Assembly (NCBI GenBank): GCA_014281115.1
Contig: JACONQ010000019.1
Coordinates: 248,001-312,000, forward strand
From: Laburnicola sp. R22_1
Taxonomy: Eukaryota > Ascomycota > Dothideomycetes > Pleosporales > Didymosphaeriaceae
Direction of reading: 5' to 3'
Length of the DNA: 64,000 nt
Shown here: positions 25,745 through 37,963 of the stretch, in pieces
Position numbering within the stretch: the first letter of the stretch is position 1
How the letters are laid out: every line of letters starts with the position of its first letter
Notes under the pieces: model-generated
What the model was told of the DNA's origin: nothing
The model's input: only the letters and a program-made list of their open reading frames with translations
Databases searched by the model: none
Translations under genes and position numbers: made by a program

Positions 25745-28700
25745 ATATTATTATTATACTTTAAGTTATTAAGTTTTATCTTACTAGTTTTTTTATAGAG
25801 CTTAAAAATTTAGTTAAAATTAATAGTCTTTAAATCTAGAACTTTTTTAATATAACCTAAAAGGGCCTTAGCTACTAAACTATTTAATATATTAGTCTTA
25901 CTAATAATTTCTATAATATCTAAAATAAGCTAAACTATATTCTAGTAGAGAGGTTTAAAAATAGGCAAAGTAGGTAGGGTAAGAAACTATAGTATAATAT
26001 TAGCTTAAAAGAATAGCTCTAAAATGTAGAACTTATAGTAAGTTGCTTAAGACGTGCTTAAATAGTAATACTAGTATTCTACTAAGCCATAGGATTTTAG
26101 CATAAAAGCTTAGCATTTTATTTAAAATGCCTAGTATTATTATTATGTATATTCTAGATCTTAGAATAAGCCTATTAAATAGCAGAACTATACTTATCTA
26201 TAAAGACTTTAACCTAGGCCTACTAAAAATTAATAATAGACTAGCTAGTATTATATTTACTAATTATAAAACGCTATAAAATAAAATAAGTAAACTTAGT
26301 CTTAATAGAGTTTTATATAGACTATTTTAAATCTAGTTTATAAGTTAGTAAGAAAAGAGTTTATTAAAAAATTATTATATTTTACCTAAGCACTTAGTAA
26401 AGTAAATAATATAAGTTTTATAATTATATTTTCTACGTAAAACTTTTACGTATAAAAATAAACTACTTAAAGTAGCACTAATAACTCTTTTTATAAATAT
26501 AAGTAGCTTTAAAAATAAACTTCTTAGATAAGGTATAAATACCCTTAATTAGCTTTATATTATAAAATAGGTTTTTAAAAAACTACTTAAAATTAGCTAG
26601 AAACAATATAGAAGAACTAAAGAACTAATAGTATAGTATTTATCTTTAGTCTTAGCTATTCTAAACTTCTTATAGTCTTTCTAGCTATAATTATTTAAAA
26701 AAAAGCTTTTTATTATAAGTCAAAGCGCTATAAGTTAAAACTTTTCTTAAAAAGTACTAAAATATAGTAAAGCTAATGTTAGAACACTTACTAAGCGTTA
26801 TAAGGCTTACTAGACTATATTTTTAAAAGCTCTAACTATAATAAAATTTAAAAATAAAAAGAAAATAATAAGAACAAAACTAAAGTAAAAAAATAAGTTA
26901 AATATAGTATAATAGTAATAAAAAGCGTTATAGATATAGTAGTAAAAAAATCTAAAGTATAGATTTTTTCTTTACCTTAGCTAGCGCAAATAATACTAGC
27001 GTAAAACCTTAACTAAAATAAATAACTATACCCTAAAAGCTAAAAAATATAAATATAACTATATTAAATATAAAAACTAAATTGCTTTACTAATAGTAGA
27101 TAATAAAAATAGACTTCTAAATATAGCAACTTAAATAGCTTTTTAATAATAAAACTCTTTATAATCTTTAGCGCTATAGGGAATATTTCCTTAAGAATTA
27201 CAAACTAAAGAAATAGACTAAAATAAAATGGTAAGAGCTTTAGGCGCTTTTTAGCTAAGGCGCCTTTAAAACCTTATAGAGGCTTAAAGTATTATTACTA
27301 AAATACATAGTATTAGATCTATTTTTAAAACTTAGAGAATTTAGAAAAATAAAATTGTACTACTATAAAAAGTATAAAATAATATAAAAAAATTTTTAAA
27401 GGGGAGTATATATAAGGGGCTAAGCGTCTATTATACTAAGTTACTTAGTCTACTATTTTAGAATTTTAAGTTTATACTTCTACTAAGCCTAAAAGTATAT
27501 AAGTTTATAGTTAGAGTTATCTTTAAACTCTATTAAATTTATAAGTTTACTTAGGCAACTCTAACCTCTTAGTCTAAAGCTTCTTATACAATTAGTCTTA
27601 TAGGTTTATATACTACAATTTCTATATATACTATCTTAATTAAACACTTTTTCTAAACTATATTATAGGTAATATAGTCTAGTAATCTTTTTAGTCTTAT
27701 TATCTCCTTTAAATCCTTTAAATAGGGTTAAAGCGTAGAGTCTAGCAGTTTTTTTAAATTATTTACCTAGTTAGGGTTAGCGTATATTATTAAAAATATA
27801 AGTATTTACTATATTTTATCTAAGTAGTAGTTTAAGTATATTATACTTAAAGTAGATATTTAACTTATTAAAGTACTTAAAGGTAAGCCTAAAGGCATTT
27901 CTAAGTCTTAGAAATATATTATTAGTAAATATTAAACCTAATAAAAAAATATAAAGGGTTAAAATAAAAAAGAATTAAATAGTATTTTAAAAATAGTAAA
28001 AGGCTTTCTAAAATATTAATAAGAGGTAGACTATTATAAGAGATATATATAGTACTTTAGGTCTAATAAATATTTTAGTAAATTTGCATATTAACTTAAA
28101 GAGAATTTTATAGGGCCTGCCTTATAGGTCTTAAAAATAATAACCTTAATATACTAATATTATAGCTTAAGAAGGGCTTCTAGCTAGTTTATAGTAATAA
28201 ATCCTTTTTAAATAAAAATATATATTTAAATATAGTATTATTCTACCTTAAATATTTTTAGTTATTATAATAGCTATTTATAAAACCTTCCTTATATTAT
28301 ATATATCTATAGGGGCTTATCTTATAGTATATAGCTTAGACTATACTCTTATACTAAATTTAATAAAAAAATAAGTTAGTATATATTTTCTATTAATAGA
28401 TAATACTAATATACTATCTTTATCTAGCTGATTAACTTATTATTTATATCTCTTTTTGCTACATTTTTATATACTTTTAAAAACTACTTTTAATATATTT
28501 TTAAAAAGAATATATCTTTAGTTCTATAAAGTTTTTATTTATCTTTACCTTATCTCTAGTCTAATTTCTAATAAAAAAACTAACTATATTACTAATAGTA
28601 AGAAATTATATTAGTATTATTAGAGACTTTGTAATATAGGCGTAATACTTTCTTTATATTTATAATAATATAAAAGTTTTTATAAAAGAATAGCTATACT

Positions 28701-29398
28701 TAAACCTACTTTTTCTATTACTATTAAATACTATTTAAATACTATTTAAATACTATTTAAATACTATATAGTGCTATCTATATAAAATAGTAGAATATTA
28801 ATATTATTAACCTTATTTATATGCTTATAATAGAATATTAAGGGATAATTTTTTTAAAAAATATCCTTCTTATCTAACTCCTATATATCTAATAAAATAT
28901 ATTCTTTACTACTCTACTTTATCCTTATAAAGTCTATCTAGCAACTAGAATTATTACTATATACTATAAGTATTAATAAGGTACTATAGTATATAGTAAT
29001 ATAAAGTGCAAAATAAATAATAGCTAAAATAGTAACTACTAAAATATAGCTATAGAATTGCAGAGTGTATTAACTATTAGTTAAAAAAAAAGAAATAAGC
29101 TATACTACTAAGAAGAGTGGTGGAGGCAGAATAAAGTATTAGTATATAGCTAAAAGGCACCTTTAAAGGGTTTATAATTATAAAGTTATATATAGCTACT
29201 AATAACTACACTAAAGATATATATCTTACTCTATAGTTAAGTTATAATCTAGTATTAAAGTTAAGCTAGATTAAGTATCTTAAGTAATTACGCACTAGCT
29301 GTCTACTATAGGTTTTAGAAAGTTTTAGGGTAAGTTAGCGTAAGAAAATACTATTACGCGCCCCTAAAAACGGCAGCCAAATTGCTATCTTATTATTA
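25745..29398. repeat. Unclassified RIP-degraded region
   Basis: About 3.7 kb of AT-rich, frame-free sequence. It includes a short array of four TATTTAAATAC-like units at about 28725-28770. It joins 17271-18287 when Gypsy G is removed. I could not recognise conserved transposase or reverse transcriptase boxes in it. Confidence 0.45.
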
Positions 29399-30922
29399 CA
29401 GTGAGGAAAAAATAAAAACCTTAGATAAAAAAATATTTAGAAGGATAACCTATACTAAAGATTTAATATAATACTATACTAACCTATAATATCTATATAT
29501 ATATATATATATATAAATTACCTTTTCTTATATATTTAAAAAAAGTTATAGGGGTTTTAAAATAGAGGTTTTAACTCTCTTCTAGGGTCAATCCGTAATA
29601 TTACATAATCTCAGGCCAGCTGTTTAACTAACTACCGTATTACGTAATTAATAATTTCTTTAATAATAATAGCAACTAATCTAACTAACTTATTAACTCT
29701 TTTATAGTAGATTTTTTTTATAACTAGCAAGCTGTATACTACTTTTAAAGACCTTATTACTACTACCTATTCTCTCTATATTCCTCCTACTACTACTTAC
29801 CTTTACTCTTATTACTTTTTAACTATAACTTTTACTTATTATTATTATATATTTATATAATATTAACTATTTTAAAGAGCTTTTTCTATTATAGCTACGC
29901 GCGCGCGCTCTAGCAATATACAAGAAACACTCTTTTCTTTTCTAATAAGCGCCTACTACTATATTTTATTCTATCCTCTAGTCTTATTAGAAATATAATA
30001 GTAAGATGCTATTATTTTCTTATAAAAGTTACTATATTTCTACCTAGACCTCTATATAAACAATAGCTTAGTACTTAAAAATTTAAAATTGCGTAAAAAT
30101 TATATATAGCCTAAATAAAGTATTAGGTATAACCTCTAAAATAGTGTAATTAATCTAGTCTTTTAGTAGTCTTGCCTATTAAACTATATTTTATAGAAAG
30201 TAAGCTAGATAGCTAATATTACCTAGCTAGTTATTTATACTAGTTTTATATTCTCTAGTACCTATCTAACTATTAGTATTAAATAATATAATTTTACAAT
30301 ACTAAAAAAGTATTATATTACTATATATAATACAAAGTTAGATTTAAAAATATAATATTATTAGTATCTAAGGGAAGACCTTTTAGTATACTAGGCGTTA
30401 CTAATATTATAAGAAGCAGACTTTATACTATATATATAGCAAACTATAATTTTACTATTGTATTACCTACACTACTCCTATAGGTGTAACTCTACACTTT
30501 ACTATAGCTTTCTAATAATTTACTAATTAAGAAATAATATATAACTTAGTTATACTAGACTATTTATTAACTACTATTAATAATACTACTATATAAAATA
30601 TTAATAATAAAATTATTATTATTTTATATATATTTTGTTACTACTACTATATACTAGATACTAGGTTTTAGTGCCTTCTATTTTACTCCTCTCTATATAT
30701 AGTATAGACTTAACCTTAGTTAGAATCTTAACACAATAAAGATCTTTATATAGAGGTTTTAAAATCCTTATATTTGAGTTTTTCTATATACCTTGTTTAT
30801 AATTACTAAGCAAAATTTTAATAGATTAGCTTAGGCTACTATACTCTCTCTATAATATATAAAAATAAAAAGTTATAAGCTTTAAAAAGAGTTAAAAAAA
30901 TACTCTTTTTTTCACCCTACTA
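29399..30922 (-). mobile_element. Tc1/mariner-like element, copy 3, internally deleted and interrupted
   Basis: In reverse orientation relative to the 6548-7552 copy. The left end is TA then CAGTGAGG, which jumps directly to sequence matching the inside of the full copy near 6893; the right end is TTCACCCTACTA then TA (30923-30924). About 650 bp of the interior is missing, giving a roughly 340-bp derivative once element R (29575-30749) and one copy of its duplication are removed. This is the structure of a MITE-like deletion product. Confidence 0.75.
29575..30749. mobile_element. Retroposon-like element R, copy 2
   Basis: 1175 bp starting CTCTCTTCTAGGG and ending ATAAAGATCTTTAT, collinear with 8803-10112 but without the 115-bp S insertion. 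It is flanked by a 13-bp duplication ATAGAGGTTTTAA (29562-29574 and 30750-30762) that belongs to the interrupted Tc1/mariner-like copy. There are no terminal inverted repeats and no coding frame. Confidence 0.75.
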
Positions 30923-30924
30923 TA

Positions 30925-31420
30925 TATTACTAATTACTTTATACTTATATACTATAAGTATATATAATATATTATTATAAATAAAACTATTAACTATTAG
31001 CTTTCTATAAGTCTATATAATATATTTAAATACTTCTAATACTACCTACTTATTAGATTTTCTACTCTACTATCCCTACTATATTAAATTTATATACGCT
31101 TAAGAAGTTAATATACCTTACCTTTATATTTACTAAAATAACTAAGCTATAGAATATATATATTAATAAAGTAGTAATATTATAATATAATAAGATACTA
31201 AAAAGTATATTTAAAAAATAGGTATATAGCACTTAAAAGGCTTACTAAATTTACACTAGGTATAGATAAATTTCTAGATTATTTAACTTAAAAAGCTTAG
31301 CTTATAGCTACTATATAAGTAGTTACTTAGTAATACTAATATAATATATATAGCTAAGCTTAATAACTTCTACCTACTAGAAAAGAACCTTAGAGCTAAT
31401 TATAATCTTACTATATATTA
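30925..31420. repeat. Unclassified RIP-degraded sequence
   Basis: AT-rich, no frame, no repeat partner recognised within the window. Confidence 0.4.
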
Positions 31421-31430
31421 CTATATATAG

Positions 31431-31544
31431 GACGTTAAATTAACTACCTAGGGGTAGAATAATAAAGGCTTTTATCTTAAATAACATAATAAAAAAGGCA
31501 GAGCCCCTACTTAGTAAATAAAAAGAGTATAAAAAGGTAAATTA
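31431..31544 (-). repeat. Short dispersed repeat S, copy 2
   Basis: 114 bp, the reverse complement of 9869-9983. It is flanked by a perfect 10-bp duplication CTATATATAG (31421-31430 and 31545-31554). Clear terminal inverted repeats were not seen. Confidence 0.7.
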
Positions 31545-31643
31545 CTATATATAGTTAACTTCTATTAAAGAAAATAATAATAAAAGGTATATATACTAGT
31601 ACCTTTATCTTCTTACTATTTATAACACTATATAAATATACTA

Positions 31644-31679
<36 letters not shown>

Positions 31680-31908
31680 TAATAATAATAATAATAATAA
31701 TAAAATAATAATAATAAAATAATAATAATAAAATAATAATAATAAAATAATAATAATAAAATAATAATAATAAAATAATAATAATAAAATAATAATAATA
31801 AAATAATAATAATAAAATAATAATAATAAAATAATAATAATAAAATAATAATAATAAAATAATAATAATAAAATAATAATAATAAAATAATAATAATAAA
31901 ATAATAAC
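31644..31908. repeat. AT microsatellite/minisatellite: (AAT)n then 14-bp units
   Basis: Begins as a plain AAT repeat and then becomes a regular array of the 14-bp unit AAAATAATAATAAT. The array is almost free of substitutions, unlike its RIP-altered neighbours. Confidence 0.93.
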
Positions 31909-31932
31909 GTAAACTAAGTCTTTTAAAAAGAT

Positions 31933-32085
31933 TATAATAGACTAACCTTAAGGTGTAACTATAGTAAGTATTAATAATTATAATAGATATAGCTAAGGAG
32001 ATAGAAGGAAGCCTAAATATAAGCTTTTTTATAAAAGAGTCTCTCTGCTAAGCCCTAAGGCTAGGTAAAGTCTTAGCCTATAATA
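31933..32085 (-). repeat. 3' LTR of element G, split copy
   Basis: 153 bp, the reverse complement of the G LTR, ending CCTATAATA at 32085. Confidence 0.85.
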
Positions 32086-35000
32086 TACCTTCTAAGTTAT
32101 CCTTTTTTTTTCTTAGTAGTTTTTAATTATCCCTTTAATATTATAAATATAACTTTTATTAGCTATAACTACTATATAGGTTACTACCTTGCTATACCTA
32201 CTCTACTACTTACTCTAATATTTCTTATTATTTAGCATACCTCTTTTAGTTAGCGTGCTAGTATAACTTTAGTCTTACCTTATTTTTATTATTATTGTAC
32301 AATAATTCTATCTCTTTTACCTTTTACACTTATTATTATTATTATTATCTTTTACTATTTTTTATTCTTACCCTTTTATTAGGCCTCCTTAATTTCTTGC
32401 TTATTTCCTCCTAGATCTATATTTTATTTTAATATACGTCTACTTTTTACTAGTATAACCTTAGCATTATTAGTATTAGTGCTTATGCTAGCGCTACTTC
32501 TAGCCCTTTTTAATTCCGCCTTTTACTTTATTCTATTCTTAGGTTATTTTACTTTTACCCTAGTCTCTTTTAGTTTTTTTTTACCCCTATTATTACTGCC
32601 TCTACTCCTATTTAGGGTTTAAACTAGTTTCTTAATAGTATTAGTAAAAATACTACTACTACTACTACTAGTAGTAATCTACCTAACTAATCCCTTTATA
32701 GTAATACCTATATTTCTTTATTTTATAATAATCTTATATATATTTTTTCTTTAGCTAGTTTTCTATTACTAACTACTTTATAGTTTTAACTATATTATAT
32801 ACTTATTATTCTACCTATAAGTAGACCTATTACTTTATTAGCTAGGAGCTTATAGCCTTACCCTATTTTTAATATACTTTATCTTACTAGATTAAGTATA
32901 CCTACTAGAGTTATAATAACTATAATTTATATTAAGTTAATATTAGCAATTAGATATATAATAAGGTAGCTTAAAAGTAGCGCAGCTTTTACTTAATCTT
33001 TAATACCTACTTTTATTACTTATATTATTAGTTTTAACACCTTTTTTAGAATACGTAAGTAAACGCGCTAGTAGTATTTTTTATCTATGCCTTTCTTAGC
33101 CTATCTACTTCTTCTAATTATTTTAAAGTTAACTTATTTCTTATTGTAGGTAATACTCTTAACTTTAATTTCTTATTTTTATATAGTTTCTAGGCTTTTA
33201 TATAGTTTACTTAAGCTATATAAGGCGCCTTAGTCTAGTAAAAATAATACTATAATAACTTTAGGCTATATTCTAGTTAGTGTATTAAAGATTTAGAGTA
33301 TAGGCAAGCGCATTTAAAATTATTTACTAAGCGCAGCCTCCTTTTATTTAAAAATATAAATAATTAGTTAATAATTAAGTTTACTTTAGCACCCTTTTAT
33401 TATTACTTTAAATAGCATTTTAAGCCTTATATTAGTACCCTACTTTTTTAGTTATTATTAGCACTCCTATTAGAGCTGTCCCTCTTACCTTCTAACTATA
33501 ATAAGGCTTTTATTTATACTTCTAGTTACTACTTTTACTATTACTTTTATTATTAATATACTTACTATTTAGAGTTGCTTTTAAATAACTATTAGTCTCT
33601 TTGCTATTAGCCCTATTACTTTTATATTTTTTTTAACTTAGCTTAGTAAGCCTATAGTGTATTACGCCTATTACTAGCTATATACTATTTTTTTTACTAA
33701 CTTTACACCCTTATTATTTTATCTTCTATTTAGGCCTTAAATAGGGACCCTCCCTAGCTTAGTAGTTCTATTACTACTCCTTTCCTTACTTAGTCTTTTT
33801 TTAGACGTTTTTAATATTTTCTCCTCTTTACTTTTAGCCTTATTTGCCCTAACACTAGTATTAGTTATAGCTATTTTACTACTATTAAAACTACTAATAA
33901 TAATAGTAGTAATAACTATCTTTATCCTTTAGGCTTTAACTTAAATTTAGGCTATTTTAATAAGTAGATCTAGCTTTATAGTATGTAATATAGTAAGACT
34001 TTTACTATTCTTATTTTTAGCGTTAGTCTAGTCTTAGTTAAATAATAAAACTTATCTTACTTAGTGTCTTTTTTACCTCTAGAGGCTATTATAATATTAT
34101 ACGTCTTTTTATTTTTTTAAAGTGTTATAGTGCTTTTATATCTATAAAGTCTTCTATAGAATACTATATTAGATTTAGCTAGCCTAACTATTTAACTAGA
34201 ATTTACTATTTGCCCCTTCTTTTTATATTTTTACGCGTAGTATTCCTTCTACTTTAAACTTATTTAGATCTTTATTCTTTTTCTAGAATATTAGCGCTAG
34301 ACCTAGTTAAGAATCCTCTAGTTCTTAGCTTAAAAAAGGTTATTTACTGCCTACTTTAAATGATCTATATAGATAGTTTTATAGATATTTCTTAGTAAGT
34401 TAAGTATAACTATAAATAGTATATCTACCCTTTTAACTATATAGCGCTAATGTAGGTAGTTAAGCTTCTAGCTAGGCCTATTTATCTTAATATTATATAG
34501 GAAAAACTATACCCTATTACTTACCCTAAATTACTTTATAGGTTAATATACTTAGTTTACTATATCTTTTTACTACTATTAGGCCTATATAATTATAGTC
34601 TAGATTAGCGCTATATTTCTCTTTAAGTAGTTAAGGAAATATACTACCCTTTTCTAGAGGCTGTTTTATAATATATTAGGCAGCTCAATTTATTTTAGTA
34701 AGTTTATATTATACCTATTAAGTAGTAGGTTTAGAAATACCTTAGTAACGTTTAACGTCTAGTTGTTTAGGGCTAGTTAATATGCTAAAAGATAGTTAGG
34801 CTAATTTATTTATTTAAAGTTTACTATTATATATAATATAGCCTAAACCTCCTAGTTTACTTTTTTATACTATTATTTGTTTAGGGATAGTGCGTAATAG
34901 AAAGCTTCTACTTAACTCTAACTAGGGAATATAATATAGTTTAAAAACGCCCTAGCTAGTTTAATTCTTAGTTAGTTATAATAGATAATAGGAAACTCTA

Positions 35001-37003
35001 AAACTACTACTAGACTTTAATAAATAATTCTATATAGTATTCTATTTCTATAAAGGTAGTTGCCTCTAGCTATATATATTTAAATAATTAGTCTATAATT
35101 ACTAGTAGGTACTAAGGCGTGTTTATATTCTTCTATAGCAGTTCTACTATAAAGTCTATAAATATTATAGACTAATATTAATTTGCAATTAGAAGTGGTT
35201 GCAGCTATTTTTATATTTAGCGTTTATTAATATATACTCTAAAATAATAGTAATTATATATATAATATTTTATATTCTTTAATATCCCCTTTTAGTAGTA
35301 GCCCTAGCGTATTATATAGAATATTTTATTTTTTCTTAGGTAGCCTGCTAGTAGTAACTTATGCGCTTATTAGATAATAGTTATTATTAATAGCTTAAAG
35401 GAAGATATTTATAATACGCCTCTTTATAGTAGTATACTATAAGCGCTAATTAAGTAGTCTATAATCTAGCACTATATTTCTGCCTTTTCTAGAAATATCT
35501 TTATATTTAATAGTACTCTCTTATAGTAAGTATAATACTACCTATTTATTTATACTACTTAGTCCTACAGCCCTTATATATATATATCTTAGAAGATAAA
35601 GCATCCTACTAGTAATATACCTACTCTTACCCTTATTCTTACTACTAAAATATAGATTAACTAAGAATTTATTAATAGGGTCTAGATATGTGTGTTTTAC
35701 CTTATATCTTACTTCTTTCTACTTAGTATATTTAGCCTTACTGCCTATAACCTAGGCCTATAGTATAGGTAGAAGCTAAACTTTACTATAGTTTCTAACT
35801 ACTAATATTATTACTTAGTAAGTTTCTTAATCTTTATAAAGTATTTTAGGTTTTTATAATTTATAAGTACTATAAAAGACTTATATACACTAATTAACTC
35901 TAGTATCTATACTTTTATATATTAGATAATTGCTAGTAATTCCTTATTATAAATAGTATAGTTTTACTATATTGCTATAAGAGCTGCTAAGTAGTATACT
36001 ACTAAGTGCTATACGCTATTAATTTTTATAATAAATAACCTCTTATTACTACCTTAAAGTAATTTGCTTTTAAGAGGGTCTTTCTCTTAGGCGCCTATAA
36101 AACTAGAATTAGGCCTAAAATAAAAGCGTTCTTAAGGGTGTAGAATACCTTATTCTTTGCGCTATTTTACTAAAATAATATATTCTTTTTATAAGATAGT
36201 GTAGAGGCGTTGCTACTTTAGAAGAATTCTTTAAGAAGTCTTTATAAAAGTTTATAAACTTAATAAATTATCTTACCCTATATATTATTATTAGGCTTTT
36301 TACTATAAAATTGCCTAAACCTTTTCTAAATTAGGTTGCACTAATTTGCTTACTCTTACTATATACCTTAGGTATTGCACTTTTTTTACTATAATTTATA
36401 CTTAGTTAGGTTAATACTAAGCCCTATATTCTAAAGTTAAAAAAGAATCTTATGCACTTACTACTAATAGTTATTAAAGGACTTATTTAAGTAGATTAGA
36501 ATATTATTTAAATACGCTATATAGATTACCCTAAGTAAGCCCCCTAGTGTGCTATTAATATAATATTAGAATGTTATAGGTCCCTCTACTAACTTAAAAG
36601 GTATTACTAGTTACTTAAATAGCCAAAACTAAGTATAGAATATAGTTAAATATTTATTACTTAGTACTATACGCAACTTATAGAAGGTAATTTAAATATC
36701 TACCTTTATAAACTACTATACCTTAGCTAATATATATAGTGTTTTCTTTATTAGTAGTAGTAGGTATTAATCTAGTTTTATTCTAGTATTTAGCTCCCTA
36801 TAATTTATGTATAGTTACTATTTATTGCTAGACTTTAGGGCTAGTAATACTAGCGCAGCAGCTACTAAAGAGCTTACTCTTATTTAGCCTTTATTTAATA
36901 GCTTAGTTAGTTATTTTTATAACTTAATAAGTTATTTCTATAATATACTATAGAAAGGGCCCTATAGCAAGTCTAGTACCTCCTTATTTAGGCTCTTTTT
37001 TAG
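31933..37003 (-). mobile_element. Gypsy element G, copy 1, 3' part (inverted)
   Basis: The reverse complement is collinear with 20459-25739 of the intact copy and ends in a 3' LTR (31933-32085). Just outside the LTR lies AAGAT (31928-31932), the reverse complement of the ATCTT at 13179-13183. The other end (37004-37008) is CTTAT, the reverse complement of the ATAAG at 15348-15352, followed by an X repeat. It is thus the missing 3' half of the copy at 13184-15352. It is RIP-degraded, with no open frames, and is about 210 bp shorter than the matching part of the intact copy. Confidence 0.87.
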
Positions 37004-37008
37004 CTTAT

Positions 37009-37963
37009 TGTTAAAACTATATTAGTAAGCAAAATAAATAATAAAATAACATGTTAGAATTTCGCTGTTATAATAAAAGATAAATAGATAAATAACTATA
37101 AGCTACCTAAAAATAAACTAAAATAGTCGTTCCGACAATAAGTTGCAATTAAAGCCAAAGTCAACTTTAAGTAACGCACAAAAAGTTTACTAAAAGATAA
37201 TTGTAAGAAATCCAATATTATATGTATTAATTTACTTAAAACTAAAACCAAAATATAATATAAAACTAACCTAATAAATATTATAAAATACGCTATCGTA
37301 ATATAAATAAGCTCGTAATTAATTTTTCTAAATCAATAACTTTTGACAAACTTGTCGCAATCAAGCGCTTTAACAATTTTGAGCAATTGCTAAAAAGAAT
37401 ATACTAAACAAGGCAATATTATATGTATTAAATTACTTATTACTAAAAACAAAATATAACATATAAAAGACTTATTTTATAATATAAAATACATTAGCGT
37501 ATAATAAACTAAGGAGTAATAAATTATGCTAAAATAAGGCGTTTATTGTTAACGTCACAACTAAGCAATAGTAAAACAAAGTTTGCAATAGCTCGTATAT
37601 AAAACACTAGTTTGCATATAAAACACTAGTTTGCATATAAAACACTAGTTTGTATATAAAACACTAGTTTGTATATAAAACACTAGTTTGCATATAATAG
37701 CTTGCATATAAAACACTAGTCTGCATATAAAACAATAGCTCGTATATAAAACACTATTGCATATAAAACACTAGTTCAAACATTAGTTTAAAACACTAGC
37801 ACGCATAAAAGTTAAAGGCATAATTAAACTATACAAAACTAAGTGTTTGTTAGCCTAAATTATTTTGTATATAGATTGCTAGGTAGCCAGTTTATTAAAA
37901 TAAATTAACCAGTTTAACAATACCAACTCGATCACCTTCTTATCTATTTATCCACTTTTCACA
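37009..37963 (+). repeat. X LTR, copy 2 (opposite orientation to copies 1 and 3)
   Basis: 955 bp, starting TGTTAAAACTAT and ending CTTTTCACA; the reverse complement of the other two X copies. The 19-bp tandem array lies at about 37590-37780. Its left neighbour is the target duplication CTTAT (37004-37008), which pairs with copy 1 across the inversion. Its right neighbour is the non-RIP spacer 37964-38373. Confidence 0.83.
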
